Positions 27,171 through 35,666 are shown, counted from the stretch's first letter. The stretch is DNA of 64,000 bases from Xanthomonas sp. NCPPB 1128 (GCF_001043115.1 NZ_LFME01000001.1:124001-188000); one strand, 5' to 3'. Translations and numbers: made by a program. Notes: generated from the letters alone by a model not told the origin.

Positions 27171-28292
27171 TCAGGCCGCCAGCCACCACCACGCCAGCAG
27201 TGCCACCAGCAAGATAGCGCCGCCACCCAGCAACCGCGGCCGCTGCCACCAGCGCCGCGGTTGGCGGTCGATGGCATTGGCGCCGGCCCGACGCAGCAGG
27301 CCGCGGGCGAACCCCTGGCGGTCCATGCTGCGGTCGCAGGCCTCGACGCAGGCGCCGCAGGCCGTGCAGGCGTAGTGCGCGCCGTTGCGCGGATCGATGT
27401 CGGCCGGACAGGCCTGCACGCAGGCGTCGCAGGCCACGCAGTCGCCGAGCTGCTCGGCGCTGAACTTGGGCAGGGTGCCGGCATAGGCGGCCAGGGCCTC
27501 GCTGCGGCTGCCGCCCTGGCCGGCGAGCTGGGCGATGCTGGCGCGCAACGCGTAGTCGCGGGCGGTGACGGGGTCGAGCAGGCGCCGCCCGCGCTGGGCG
27601 ATGCTGCCAGTGCCGCATGCGCGGGCGCCGCGCGGTTCGCCGCGCATCGCGTCGTAGCCGATCAGCGGCGTGTCGCGGTCGCACAGCAGTGGCTGCAGGC
27701 GCGCGTACGGACACAGATAGCGGCAGGCCTGGCTGCGCAGGGAGCCGGCATTGCCCCAGGTGGCCAGCGCATAGAACAGCACCCAGAACGTCTCCCAGCC
27801 GCTCCAGGCGAACGGATGCAGGCGCGCGACCAGATCGGCGATCGGCAAGAAGTAGCCGACGAAGCTGACCCCGGTCCACAGCGCCACGGTCGCCCACAGC
27901 AGGTGTCGTGCCGCGGCCGGCCAATCGGCGAAGCGCCGTTCGATCCAGCCGAAAGCGTGGCTCCACACCGTCTGCGGACAGGCGAATCCGCACCACAGGC
28001 GCCCGGCCAAGGTGGTGAGCAACGCCAGCGCCGCGGCGGCGGCGGCCAGCGCCAGCAGCAGCCAGCCGACGTCGTGCGGCCATAGGGTCCAGCCGAACAC
28101 GTCGAAGCGCCGTGCCGGCAGGTCCAGCAGCAGCGCCTGCCGGCCCTGCCAGCGCAGCCAGGGCAGCAGGTAGAAGGCGGCGAACAGCAGCCACAGCACC
28201 ACGCGTCGGCATTGCGTGTACCGATGTGGCAGCGCCGGTCCTGCCGCGGCTGCGGGTGAGGTGACGACATGCAAGTGGATCGGGCGAGGCAT
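27171..28292 (-). CDS. ccoG: CcoG-like membrane polyferredoxin (variant)
   Basis: The 373-residue inner-membrane protein has four to five hydrophobic segments and the CcoG/FixG/RdxA marks: LWCGFACPQTVWSHAFGWIE, CRYLCPYARLQPLLC, and two 4Fe-4S motifs, CVACDACVQACP (Cys285-295) and CTACGACVEACD (Cys309-319). CcoG helps assemble copper into cbb3 oxidase. Two things are odd: about 50 extra residues lie between the RGEPRG motif and the first cluster, and the usual C-terminal Ig-like FixG_C domain is replaced by one membrane helix (LLGGGAILLVALLAWWWLA). No ccoNOP genes are in the window. Confidence 0.82.
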   Translation of the reverse strand: MPRPIHLHVVTSPAAAAGPALPHRYTQCRRVVLWLLFAAFYLLPWLRWQGRQALLLDLPARRFDVFGWTLWPHDVGWLLLALAAAAAALALLTTLAGRLWCGFACPQTVWSHAFGWIERRFADWPAAARHLLWATVALWTGVSFVGYFLPIADLVARLHPFAWSGWETFWVLFYALATWGNAGSLRSQACRYLCPYARLQPLLCDRDTPLIGYDAMRGEPRGARACGTGSIAQRGRRLLDPVTARDYALRASIAQLAGQGGSRSEALAAYAGTLPKFSAEQLGDCVACDACVQACPADIDPRNGAHYACTACGACVEACDRSMDRQGFARGLLRRAGANAIDRQPRRWWQRPRLLGGGAILLVALLAWWWLAA

Positions 28293-28303
28293 CGGCAGCT
28301 GGC

Positions 28304-28609
28304 TCAGGACAGCGGCGTGGCGTCGCCGTGCGGCGCCGGACGCAACAGGAAGCCGGTCAGCAGGCTCGAGGCCAGCGTCGCCAGCCAGAACATGAAGAAA
28401 CCCACCGTATAGCCCAGCTCGCGGCTGATCTGGCGGCCGGGGAAGGTGATGTCGCGCAGCGCCAGCGGATCGACCAGGGCGAAGAACAGCACGCTCATGG
28501 CGCCGGCGACCAGGAAACTCGGCCACAGGATCACTCCCAGCCGCTGCACCAGCGGGCGCGGCGTGCCGGGATCGAGCGGATCGAGCAGCGGATCGTCGGG
28601 AGGGGTCAT
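28304..28609 (-). CDS. Small two-helix membrane protein upstream of ccoG
   Basis: The 101-residue protein has two membrane segments (LGVILWPSFLVAGAMSVLFF and VGFFMFWLATLASSLLTGFL) linked by a polar loop. It ends 11 bases before the ccoG start and is surely in the same operon. No family is recognised; a role next to CcoG or an oxidase is inferred from position. An ATG at 28624 would add five residues. Confidence 0.7.
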   Translation of the reverse strand: MTPPDDPLLDPLDPGTPRPLVQRLGVILWPSFLVAGAMSVLFFALVDPLALRDITFPGRQISRELGYTVGFFMFWLATLASSLLTGFLLRPAPHGDATPLS

Positions 28610-28767
28610 GACGGTGGATTCCATCGCGGAAGGAGGATGCGGCATGCGCCAAGGCTGCGGCGCCACACGTCGCCGCGCCTGCCAGCCGCCTGGCCGCCGA
28701 TCCCCCGTCGACACCGGCGTCGGCGCATGCCGCAGCGGCAGACTAGGCAGCGCGGGCCGGCCCGACA

Positions 28768-28781
28768 TTGATCCTGATCAA
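28768..28781. promoter_or_regulatory. FNR/ANR-type box
   Basis: TTGATCCTGATCAA fits the FNR consensus TTGAT-N4-ATCAA perfectly. It lies 55 bases before the truncated haemoglobin start and 159 bases upstream of the divergent ccoG operon, and could serve both. Confidence 0.85.
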
Positions 28782-28836
28782 GGCCGCCGCCGTGGCGGCG
28801 TGGAGACTGGCGACATCGAAGAATGCGGAGCGGGCC

Positions 28837-29280
28837 ATGCAGGACGAGATCGAAGGCATGCCCTTGCCGGGGCCGGACCTGTGCAGCGAAGCGGAGGTGC
28901 AGGCGCTGGTGGGAGCGTTCTACCGCCGCGTGCGCGCCGACGCCGATCTGTCGGCGGTGTTCGCCGCGCACATTGAGGACTGGGATGCGCATGAGCGGCA
29001 GCTGTGTGATTTCTGGTCGGCGATGCTGCGGGGTACCCGGCGCTTCCGCGGTGCGCCAATGCCGCGGCACATGGCCATGCGCGAACTCAGCGAGCTGCTG
29101 TTCCAGCGCTGGCTGGGCCTGTTCCGCGCCACCACCGCCGAACTGCACAACGCGCCGATGCGGCTGCTGGCCGACGACATCGCCCAGCGCATCGCCGAGA
29201 CCTTCTGGCGCCGTCACCAGATGAGCTGGCGTCCGTTCGAGCCGGTGTCGCCGCTACCGCCGGCCGTATGCGCAGATTGA
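28837..29280 (+). CDS. Group III truncated haemoglobin
   Basis: The 147-residue haem protein matches the group III (Campylobacter Ctb-like) pattern: AFYRRVRADADLSAVF (B helix with Tyr29), DAHERQLCDFWSAMLRG, APMPRHMAMREL with the proximal His at residue 78, and FQRWLGLFRATTAEL. Family members bind oxygen or deal with NO and reactive oxygen under low oxygen. GGAG lies seven bases before the ATG; a perfect FNR box lies upstream. The following hemN start is 44 bases past the stop. Confidence 0.92.
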   Translation: MQDEIEGMPLPGPDLCSEAEVQALVGAFYRRVRADADLSAVFAAHIEDWDAHERQLCDFWSAMLRGTRRFRGAPMPRHMAMRELSELLFQRWLGLFRATTAELHNAPMRLLADDIAQRIAETFWRRHQMSWRPFEPVSPLPPAVCAD

Positions 29281-29290
29281 TCCAGGTCAA
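29277..29290. promoter_or_regulatory. Second FNR-type box, before hemN
   Basis: TTGATCCAGGTCAA fits TTGAT-N4-ATCAA with one mismatch. It overlaps the end of the haemoglobin gene and is 34 bases before the hemN ATG. Confidence 0.7.
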
Positions 29291-29324
29291 GGCGGCCGCG
29301 CCCGGTGCCGCGCATGCTCGGTCC

Positions 29325-30731
29325 ATGGACATCCCCACCGCGCCCGATCCTTCCGCCGCCTGGACCTTCGACGCCGACCTGCTGCGCCGCTACGACCGTC
29401 CCGGCCCGCGTTACACCTCGTACCCGACCGCGCCGCATTTCCAGACCGGCTTCGGCCCGGCGCAATTGTTCGCCGCGGTCCAGGCCAGCGATCCGCGGCG
29501 GCCGCTGTCGCTGTACGTGCACGTGCCGTTCTGCCGCAGCCCCTGTTTCTACTGCGGCTGCCACCGGGTCATCACCCGCGACCCGGAGCGCGGCCGCGGC
29601 TACGTGCAGCGGCTGCTGCGCGAGGCGGCGATGATGGCCGCGTGTTTCGAGGGCGAGCGCGAGGTGGTGCAACTGCACCTGGGCGGCGGCACCCCGAACT
29701 TCCTGGCGCCGGAGCTGCTCGGCGAACTGGTGCAGGGCCTGCGCAGCCTGTTCCGCTTCAGCCAGGCGCCGGACCGCGAGATGTCCATCGAACTGGACCC
29801 CCGCACGGTGACCCCGCAGGACATCGCCGCGCTGGCCGAACTGGGCTTCAACCGCGCCAGCCTGGGCATCCAGGATTTCGATCCGCTGGTGCAGCAGGCG
29901 ATCAACCGCCGCCAGGGCGTGCACGAGACCCTGGACATCCTGCGTGCCTGCCGCGTGCACGGCATGCGCTCGGTCAACGTCGACCTGATCTATGGACTGC
30001 CACGGCAGACCCTCGCCGGGTTCGAGCAGACCCTGGAGACGGTGATCGCCGCGCGTCCGGACCGCCTGGCGGTCTACGGCTACGCGCACATGCCGCAGCT
30101 GTTCAAGGCGCAGCGGCGCATCGCCGACGCCGACCTGGCCGACGCCGAACAGAAGCTGGCACTGCTCGGGCTGGCGGTGCGCAGGCTCTCGGCGGCCGGT
30201 TACCAGTACATCGGCATGGACCACTTCGCGCTGCCGCAGGAAGACCTGGCGCGCGCGCAGCGGCAGGGCAGCCTGCATCGCAATTTCATGGGCTACACCA
30301 CCCACGCCGACACCGACCTGCTGGGCCTGGGCGTCAGCGCGATCAGCCGCATCGGCGCCAGCTACAGCCAGAACCAGCGCGACCTGCCGGCCTGGGAAGC
30401 GGCCGTGGACGCCGGCGACAGCCCGGTGCTGCGCGGCCTGCAGCTCAGCGCCGACGACGCCCTGCGCGCCGAGCTGATCCAGCAGTTGATGTGCCAGGGA
30501 AGCGTGGACGTGGCAGCGCTGGCGCAGCGCCACGGCATCGACTTCGCCAGCTATTTCCGCGAGGAGCTGCGCGCCCTGGTGCCGCTGTGCGCGGACGGCC
30601 TGGCCGACTACCGCGACGGCGTGGTCCAGGCCACCGCCCGCGGCCGCCCGCTGCTGCGCCTGATCGCCATGTGCTTCGACCGCTACCTGCGCCAGCCCGA
30701 CCAGCCGGCGCGCTATTCGCGCGCGATCTGA
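29325..30731 (+). CDS. hemN: Oxygen-independent coproporphyrinogen III oxidase
   Basis: HemN is a cytoplasmic radical-SAM enzyme that turns coproporphyrinogen III into protoporphyrinogen IX without oxygen, for haem synthesis in anoxia. The 468-residue protein has RYDRPGPRYTSYPTAPHF, the SAM/4Fe-4S motif HVPFCRSPCFYCGCHRV, LHLGGGTPNFL, and the substrate-site stretch NFMGYTTHADTDLLGLGVSA. Length is normal. The ATG at 29325 is chosen since the upstream in-frame ATG at 29268 lies inside the haemoglobin gene. An FNR-type box is in the promoter and a terminator follows. Confidence 0.97.
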   Translation: MDIPTAPDPSAAWTFDADLLRRYDRPGPRYTSYPTAPHFQTGFGPAQLFAAVQASDPRRPLSLYVHVPFCRSPCFYCGCHRVITRDPERGRGYVQRLLREAAMMAACFEGEREVVQLHLGGGTPNFLAPELLGELVQGLRSLFRFSQAPDREMSIELDPRTVTPQDIAALAELGFNRASLGIQDFDPLVQQAINRRQGVHETLDILRACRVHGMRSVNVDLIYGLPRQTLAGFEQTLETVIAARPDRLAVYGYAHMPQLFKAQRRIADADLADAEQKLALLGLAVRRLSAAGYQYIGMDHFALPQEDLARAQRQGSLHRNFMGYTTHADTDLLGLGVSAISRIGASYSQNQRDLPAWEAAVDAGDSPVLRGLQLSADDALRAELIQQLMCQGSVDVAALAQRHGIDFASYFREELRALVPLCADGLADYRDGVVQATARGRPLLRLIAMCFDRYLRQPDQPARYSRAI

Positions 30732-30760
30732 GCGCCGCGCGGATTCCCTTGCCGTTGGCA

Positions 30761-30799
30761 TCCCCGGTGCCGCCGTGGCGGCGGTACCGGGGACTTTTC
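30761..30799 (+). terminator. Terminator after hemN
   Basis: A long GC stem TCCCCGGT...ACCGGGGA with inner GCCGCC/GGCGGC pairing is followed by CTTTTC. Confidence 0.7.
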
Positions 30800-30920
30800 G
30801 GTGGCGTCGCTCGGGCGTGCCGATGCCAGCATGCGGTGTCCCGATTCGGAGCGCGTGGTGGATCGGCATCGCCCCGCGGTTCACAAGCGCCACGCGATCA
30901 GGCACGCTACGCGCCACCAG

Positions 30921-31007
30921 GCCCGGATGGCGAAACTGGTAGACGCATCGGACTTAAAATCCGCCGGGGGCGACCCCATGCCGGTTCGATTCCGGCTCCG
31001 GGCACCA
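30921..31007 (+). tRNA. tRNA-Leu (UAA)
   Basis: The 87-base class II tRNA starts GCCCGGATGGCGAAACTGGT, has anticodon loop CTTAAAA (UAA), a long variable arm (CGGGGGCGACCCCATG) and encoded CCA. The same tRNA (leuZ) follows glyW-cysT in E. coli. A weak hairpin TTCGAGC...GCTCGAA at 31021-31042 may end its transcript. Confidence 0.96.
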
Positions 31008-31203
31008 TGGATGCGTAAATTTCGAGCGCTTCAGTGGCTCGAATCGACTTCACTGCTGTGTAGTTTTTGTGCAGCCCACTAGTTCGCGCAGTGAGGGTAG
31101 GGCGCTACCTGTGCGAGGCCGCTTACCGCCATGGCCAATGCGAACAGCATTCTGCTGCTGATGATCGCCTCCCGCCCGCCGCCCGCCGCCCTCGCGCGAG
31201 GCG

Positions 31204-31229
31204 CTGGAGTTCCGCGTATGGAACTCCAG
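31204..31229. repeat. 10-bp perfect hairpin
   Basis: CTGGAGTTCC-GCGTAT-GGAACTCCAG lies just downstream of the NmrA-like gene stop. It could be its terminator, though no T run follows on that strand. Confidence 0.5.
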
Positions 31230-31250
31230 CCTCCGATCCTTGGGAGGTAA

Positions 31251-32114
31251 TCAACCTGCAAGTCCAGCGACGAAGCCGCGATAGGAGTGCAGAGGACGCC
31301 CGAGCAGTTCGACCAGCCGCTGGCGGTCGCCCTCGTTGGGCAGCATGCCATCGCTGACGTAGCGTTCGGCCATGACCCGCATTTCGTAGGCCATCCACGT
31401 CGGCATGAAACTGGCCATGTTCGCTTCGAAGCCGCTCGGATCATCGCCGCCATAGGCGATCGGACGGCCGAGCGCTTCGCTCCAGATGGCAGCCGCGTCC
31501 GCGCCGGTCAGGGTGTCGGGGCCGACGATGTTGATCGTCTCGATCGGCAGCTTGCCGGGCGCCTGATCGCGGCGCATCAGCTCGATCGCGGCGACTTCGG
31601 CGATGTCGCGGGTGTCGACCATGGCCACGCCCTTGGAGCCGATGGGCATGGGGTAGACGTTGTAGTTCTTCACGATGTCCTTGATCATCACTTCGTTGTC
31701 GATGAAGTAGGTCGGCCGCAGGATCGTGGCGCTGAAGTCCAGCGCTTCCAGCATCCGTTCGGCACCGTACTTCACGGCGAAGTGCGGCACGTTCACCGCA
31801 CGGTCGGCATCGAACACCGACAGATAGACGACCCGGTCGACGCCCATCTCGCGCGCGATGTTGAGCGTGATAATCGCTTGGGTGAACTCGTCGCCGGTCA
31901 CCGCGTTCAGGAGGAAGAGCGTCCTGACCCCGGAGAGCGCGCGACGCAGGGAACCGATGTCCAACAGGTCGCCTTTGACCACTTCAACGGTGATGTCGAA
32001 TTCAGCTTTGGATGGGTCGCGGCTCAGAACGCGGACGCGTGCGCCACGCTGGGAGAGTTGTGCGACGACGTGGCGGCCGACGCGGCCAGTAGCGCCAGTG
32101 ACGAGGATGGTCAT
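31251..32114 (-). CDS. NmrA-like NAD(P)-binding protein
   Basis: The 287-residue Rossmann protein starts with the NAD(P) motif TILVTGATGRVGRHVV and the NADPH-type segment VRVLSRDPSK. It continues VVKGDLLDIGSLRRALSGVR, VVYLSVFDAD, ILRPTYFIDN and MVDTRDIAEVAAIELM. These mark the NmrA/HSCARG and quinone-reductase-like atypical SDR group, which sense redox state or reduce quinones. The catalytic YxxxK is not evident. AAGGAG lies eight bases upstream. It is divergently arranged with a LysR regulator, which likely controls it. Confidence 0.88.
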   Translation of the reverse strand: MTILVTGATGRVGRHVVAQLSQRGARVRVLSRDPSKAEFDITVEVVKGDLLDIGSLRRALSGVRTLFLLNAVTGDEFTQAIITLNIAREMGVDRVVYLSVFDADRAVNVPHFAVKYGAERMLEALDFSATILRPTYFIDNEVMIKDIVKNYNVYPMPIGSKGVAMVDTRDIAEVAAIELMRRDQAPGKLPIETINIVGPDTLTGADAAAIWSEALGRPIAYGGDDPSGFEANMASFMPTWMAYEMRVMAERYVSDGMLPNEGDRQRLVELLGRPLHSYRGFVAGLAG

Positions 32115-32227
32115 AGCGAGTGCTCCTTGATGGGATGGGTTGGTTGGTGCGAATGAACTGTAGGTCGTTTCATTTGCGAATCACAGATAGAAAAATATAG
32201 ACTGCACGTCTCATATATGGGACGGCT
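32115..32227. promoter_or_regulatory. Divergent promoter region NmrA-like / LysR
   Basis: The 113-base gap is clearly AT-richer than the surroundings (AGATAGAAAAATATAGACTG and CTCATATATGG near the LysR start). This is the normal place for a LysR operator, but no clean T-N11-A dyad can be fixed by eye. Confidence 0.5.
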
Positions 32228-33103
32228 ATGGATCTCGACGCGCTTCAGGATTTCCAGCTCGTGGCGGCGCACGGTGGCTTTGGTAAAGCCAGCCGCGCCA
32301 GCGGCCGTTCGAAAGCCACCCTCTCGCGACGGCTCGCCGATTTCGAAAACGCCTTGGGGGTTCGCCTCCTCGAGCGAGGCGGCCGAAGTCTGGTGCTCAC
32401 GGAGACGGGAGCGCTGTTGCTTTCCCAGACCGCCGGCCCGATGCGTGAGATCGTCGAGGCGGTCATGACGGCGCGGGAAGGCGTGACCGGGCCGCGCGGA
32501 CGCCTTCGCGTTGCCGCGCCGCTGCTGTTCTCGCAGGTCGCGCTTGGTCGGCTGGCTGCGCGATTCAGGGCCCTATATCCGGACGTTCAGATCGAGGTCG
32601 TTGCGGAAGACCGTTTGGCCGATCTGGTCGAGGAGCATTTCGACGTCGCGATCCGTGTCAATCCAAGGGAAGAAGGGGGCCTGGTCGGCAGGTGCTTCGC
32701 CAAAGACAGGCTGATCCTCGCAGCGGCCCCGTCGGTACGGATTCCTGCAGACGCCTTTGGCGAACCGGCTCCTATCCCTGCGGTCGTCATGCAGACCCAT
32801 CGAGAGGGAGACGTCTGGTCCGTAGGAGATGGGCAGGCCGCTTACGAGCCGCAGCCGGTGCTCACGCTGTCGTCGCTGCTGTCGATCCGCGATGCGGTCG
32901 TGGCGGGTGCGGGAGCCGCCCTGCTGCCGCAGTCGATCGTCGGCACCCAGTTGGACAGCGGAGAACTCGTGTCCTGGGGCATCGCCGGCAAGGACACCCA
33001 GCTCTGGGTGATGCATACGTCGCGTCGCCTGCAAAGCCCGAAGGTCAAGGCGTTCGTGGAGTTCATGGCGGAGCAGTACCCGACCGGATGGTTTGTCGTG
33101 TAA
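32228..33103 (+). CDS. LysR-family transcriptional regulator
   Basis: The 291-residue protein has the LysR helix-turn-helix at its start (DLDALQDFQLVAAHGGFGKA, SKATLSRRLADFENALGVRL, LTETG) and a substrate-binding domain (GRLRVAAPLLFSQVALGRLA, VAIRVNPREEGGLVGRCF, DAVVAGAGAALLPQSIVG). This is the type that controls a divergent oxidoreductase gene. Codon use at third positions is more mixed than in flanking core genes, a hint of acquisition together with the NmrA-like gene. Confidence 0.93.
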   Translation: MDLDALQDFQLVAAHGGFGKASRASGRSKATLSRRLADFENALGVRLLERGGRSLVLTETGALLLSQTAGPMREIVEAVMTAREGVTGPRGRLRVAAPLLFSQVALGRLAARFRALYPDVQIEVVAEDRLADLVEEHFDVAIRVNPREEGGLVGRCFAKDRLILAAAPSVRIPADAFGEPAPIPAVVMQTHREGDVWSVGDGQAAYEPQPVLTLSSLLSIRDAVVAGAGAALLPQSIVGTQLDSGELVSWGIAGKDTQLWVMHTSRRLQSPKVKAFVEFMAEQYPTGWFVV

Positions 33104-33430
33104 CAGGACTGCTGCATGGATCCGCTTACGATCTAGCGTGTTTGACCGCGTCGCGTCATCGCGCCAGCGGCATGCGGCCACATGCGTTGGCTGGCTCCAC
33201 TAGGGTTACTGCCCTCACTTCCGCCGACGCCCTCTCTGCCTCTCCAACCGGACACGCCAGCAAGCTCGGCCCGTGAAGTCCCCGTGCTGGGCATCCCGGC
33301 TTCAACCGTAGGGGAGGGGGCCCGGCCGCCTACCACGCCCAATGTGAACGCTCCGCTTTCTTTCACCTCGCCGAAAGGAGTGCGAAAGACAGCGTGCCTA
33401 GGCTCTGCCCCCATCAGCCGGAGAGCCACC
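33104..33430. other. Intergenic stretch before the biosynthetic locus
   Basis: No gene is supported. Composition is pyrimidine-rich on the plus strand (CCCTCTCTGCCTCTCCAACC). It probably holds the promoter of the HAD-aminotransferase operon. Confidence 0.5.
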
Positions 33431-34123
33431 TTGCGCGCCCAATGGAACATCCTTTGCGATTTTGACGGTACCGTTTCCCTGCAGGACGTGACCGACAGCC
33501 TGCTCGAGCACCTCGGGCGTCCCGGTTGGCAGGAACTGGAAGACGACTGGGTCGCTGGTCGGATCGGGGCCCGCGAGTGCATGAGCAAGCAGGTGGCGCT
33601 GCTCGACGGCGACGTCGATGCGTTGCACCGGGTGCTCGATGCGGTGCGGATCGATCCGGCCTTCGTGCGCTTCGTGGCGCTGGCCGAGCGCCTGGGCATC
33701 CCGCTGAGCATCGTCAGCGACGGCCTCGACTACGGCATCGCCCGGATCCTGGCCCGCCACGGCCTGCACCATCTGCCGATCATCGCCAACCGCCTGCTGC
33801 GTACCGACGCGGGCGAATGGCGCATGGCCTCGCCGCATGCGCGGCCGGACTGCCCCAGCGGCACCTGCAAGTGCGCGGTGATGGCGCAACAGCCGCCCGA
33901 GCGCGCCACCTTGCTGATCGGCGACGGCCGCTCCGATTTCTGCCTGGCCGGCAAGGCCGACCTGGTGTTCGCCAAGGACGGGCTGCTGCGCCATTGCCGC
34001 GCCAACGGGATCGCCCATTGCGCGATCACCGGTTTCGACGACGCCATCGCCCTGCTGCCCGACCTGGCCACGCCGGCGACCGCCCCCGTGTCCTTCCCGC
34101 TTCCTGTCACCCAACGAGCCTGA
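33431..34123 (+). CDS. HAD-IB phosphatase, MtnX-like
   Basis: The 230-residue protein has HAD motif I ILCDFDGTVSLQDVTDSLL, motif II in PLSIVSDGLDYG and motif IV LLIGDGRSDFCLAGKADLVF. Fold and length fit MtnX/phosphoserine-phosphatase-like enzymes, so it should dephosphorylate a small cytoplasmic metabolite; no methionine-salvage genes are nearby. No ATG or GTG is in frame before motif I; TTG at 33431 with GGAGAG five bases upstream is the best start. The aminotransferase gene follows after five bases, so both act in one pathway, perhaps a serine-like phosphorylated precursor. Confidence 0.85.
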   Translation: MRAQWNILCDFDGTVSLQDVTDSLLEHLGRPGWQELEDDWVAGRIGARECMSKQVALLDGDVDALHRVLDAVRIDPAFVRFVALAERLGIPLSIVSDGLDYGIARILARHGLHHLPIIANRLLRTDAGEWRMASPHARPDCPSGTCKCAVMAQQPPERATLLIGDGRSDFCLAGKADLVFAKDGLLRHCRANGIAHCAITGFDDAIALLPDLATPATAPVSFPLPVTQRA

Positions 34124-34128
34124 TCCCG

Positions 34129-35601
34129 ATGAACCGGAATGTCCCGCTTTCCTCGCTCGCACCGCTGCATGGCGATGCCGCGCCCGATCCGGAGGCGCTG
34201 CTGCGCACCGGCGCCGACCACCAGCGCGCGCTGAGCGATGCGCAGATGCTGGCCGACGAGTCCCAATACTGCTCCTACGGCGACACCGTGCACTACAGCG
34301 AGCCGCCGCGCATCTTCGGCCGCTGCGACGGCAGCTACCTGTACGACACCGAGGAAGTGCCGTACCTGGACCTGCAGATGTGGTACTCGGCGGTCAACTT
34401 CGGCTACGCCAATCCGCGCCTGAACCAGGCGCTGACCCGCCAGATCGAGACGCTGCCGCAGGTCGCCAGCCAGTACCTGCACCCGACCAAGATCGAACTG
34501 GCCAAGACCATCGCGGTCGACGCCGAGCGCAAGTGGGGCCGCAAGGGCCGCGTGCACTTCAACGTCGGCGGCGCGCAGTCGGTGGAAGACTCGCTGAAGC
34601 TGGTGCGCAACGCCAGCGCCGGCAAGAGCCTGGTGTTCGCCTTCGAAGGCGGCTACCACGGCCGTACCCTCGGTGCCTCGGCGATCACCTCGTCGTACCG
34701 CTACCGCCGTCGCTTCGGTCATTTCGACCGCGCCCAGTTCATCGAATTCCCGTACCACTTCCGCGGCCCTAAGGGCATGTCCAAGGAAGAGTACGGCGAG
34801 CAGTGCGTGGCCAAGTTCGAGCGCCTGTTCGAGACCGAGTACAACGGCGTGTGGGATCCCAAGGCCGGGCAGTGCGAATACGCGGCGTTCTACGTCGAGC
34901 CGATCCAGGGCACCGGCGGCTACGTGATCCCGCCGCCGAACTTCTTCACCGGCCTGAAGCGGGTGCTGGACAAGTACGGCATCCTGATGGTGGTCGACGA
35001 GATCCAGATGGGCTTCTTCCGCACCGGCAAGCTGTGGGCGATCGAGCATTTCGGCGTGACCCCGGACGTGCTGGTGTTCGGCAAGGCGCTGACCAACGGC
35101 CTGAACCCGCTGGCCGGCATCTGGGCGCGCGAGGAGCTGATCAACCCGACCGTGTTCCCGCCGGGTTCGACCCACTCCACCTTCGCCTCCAACCCGCTGG
35201 GCACCGCGGTCGGACTGGAGACCATGCGCATGCTGGCCGAGACCGACTACGAGTCGATGGTGATGGCCAAGGGCGCGCACTTCCTCGACGGCCTGCGCGA
35301 CCTGCAGAAGCGTCACCCGGAAATCGGCGACGTCGACGGTCTGGGCCTGGCCCTGCGCGCGGAGATCTGCCAGGCGGACGGCTTCACGCCGAACCGCAAG
35401 CTGCTCGACACCATGGTCGACATGGGCCTGGAAGGCGAGCTGCGCCACAACGGCAAGCGCATCGGCCTGATCCTGGACGTGGGCGGTTACTACAAGAACG
35501 TGATCACGCTGGCGCCGTCGCTGCACATCAGCCACGAAGAGATCGACCTTGGCCTGTCCTTGCTGGACCAGTTGCTGACCCGCGCCAAGCAGGTCGCATG
35601 A
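34129..35601 (+). CDS. Class III PLP aminotransferase
   Basis: The 490-residue enzyme has the class III fold: FNVGGAQSVEDSLKLVRNAS, FEGGYHGRTLGASAITSSY, YVEPIQGTGGYVIPPPNFF, MVVDEIQMGFFRTGKLW and the Schiff-base lysine in LVFGKALTNGLNPLAG (Lys319). Such enzymes move amino groups to or from omega-amines, ornithine, lysine, diaminobutyrate or amino-alcohol/aldehyde substrates; the exact one is not readable. It is second in the HAD-aminotransferase operon and is convergent with the ketosynthase gene. Confidence 0.93.
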   Translation: MNRNVPLSSLAPLHGDAAPDPEALLRTGADHQRALSDAQMLADESQYCSYGDTVHYSEPPRIFGRCDGSYLYDTEEVPYLDLQMWYSAVNFGYANPRLNQALTRQIETLPQVASQYLHPTKIELAKTIAVDAERKWGRKGRVHFNVGGAQSVEDSLKLVRNASAGKSLVFAFEGGYHGRTLGASAITSSYRYRRRFGHFDRAQFIEFPYHFRGPKGMSKEEYGEQCVAKFERLFETEYNGVWDPKAGQCEYAAFYVEPIQGTGGYVIPPPNFFTGLKRVLDKYGILMVVDEIQMGFFRTGKLWAIEHFGVTPDVLVFGKALTNGLNPLAGIWAREELINPTVFPPGSTHSTFASNPLGTAVGLETMRMLAETDYESMVMAKGAHFLDGLRDLQKRHPEIGDVDGLGLALRAEICQADGFTPNRKLLDTMVDMGLEGELRHNGKRIGLILDVGGYYKNVITLAPSLHISHEEIDLGLSLLDQLLTRAKQVA

Positions 35602-35605
35602 GCCG

Positions 35606-35644
35606 GGCGGGAGACGACGCGCGCATATCGCGTTGCCTCCCGCC
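35606..35644. terminator. Hairpin between convergent operons
   Basis: A 16-bp stem with two mismatches (GGCGGGAGACGACGCG / CGCGTTGCCTCCCGCC) is followed on the plus strand by GTTGTTT. It probably ends the aminotransferase and the ketosynthase transcripts. Confidence 0.6.
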
Positions 35645-35666
35645 GTTGTTTGCGGCGGCGGGCGCT

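Noticed and set aside
33133-33711. Minus-strand frame before the HAD gene
   Set aside because: It is partly antisense to the HAD gene, and no domain is seen.
33431-34123. Methionine-salvage MtnX
   Set aside because: No mtn neighbours; an aminotransferase follows, so only the family name MtnX-like is kept.
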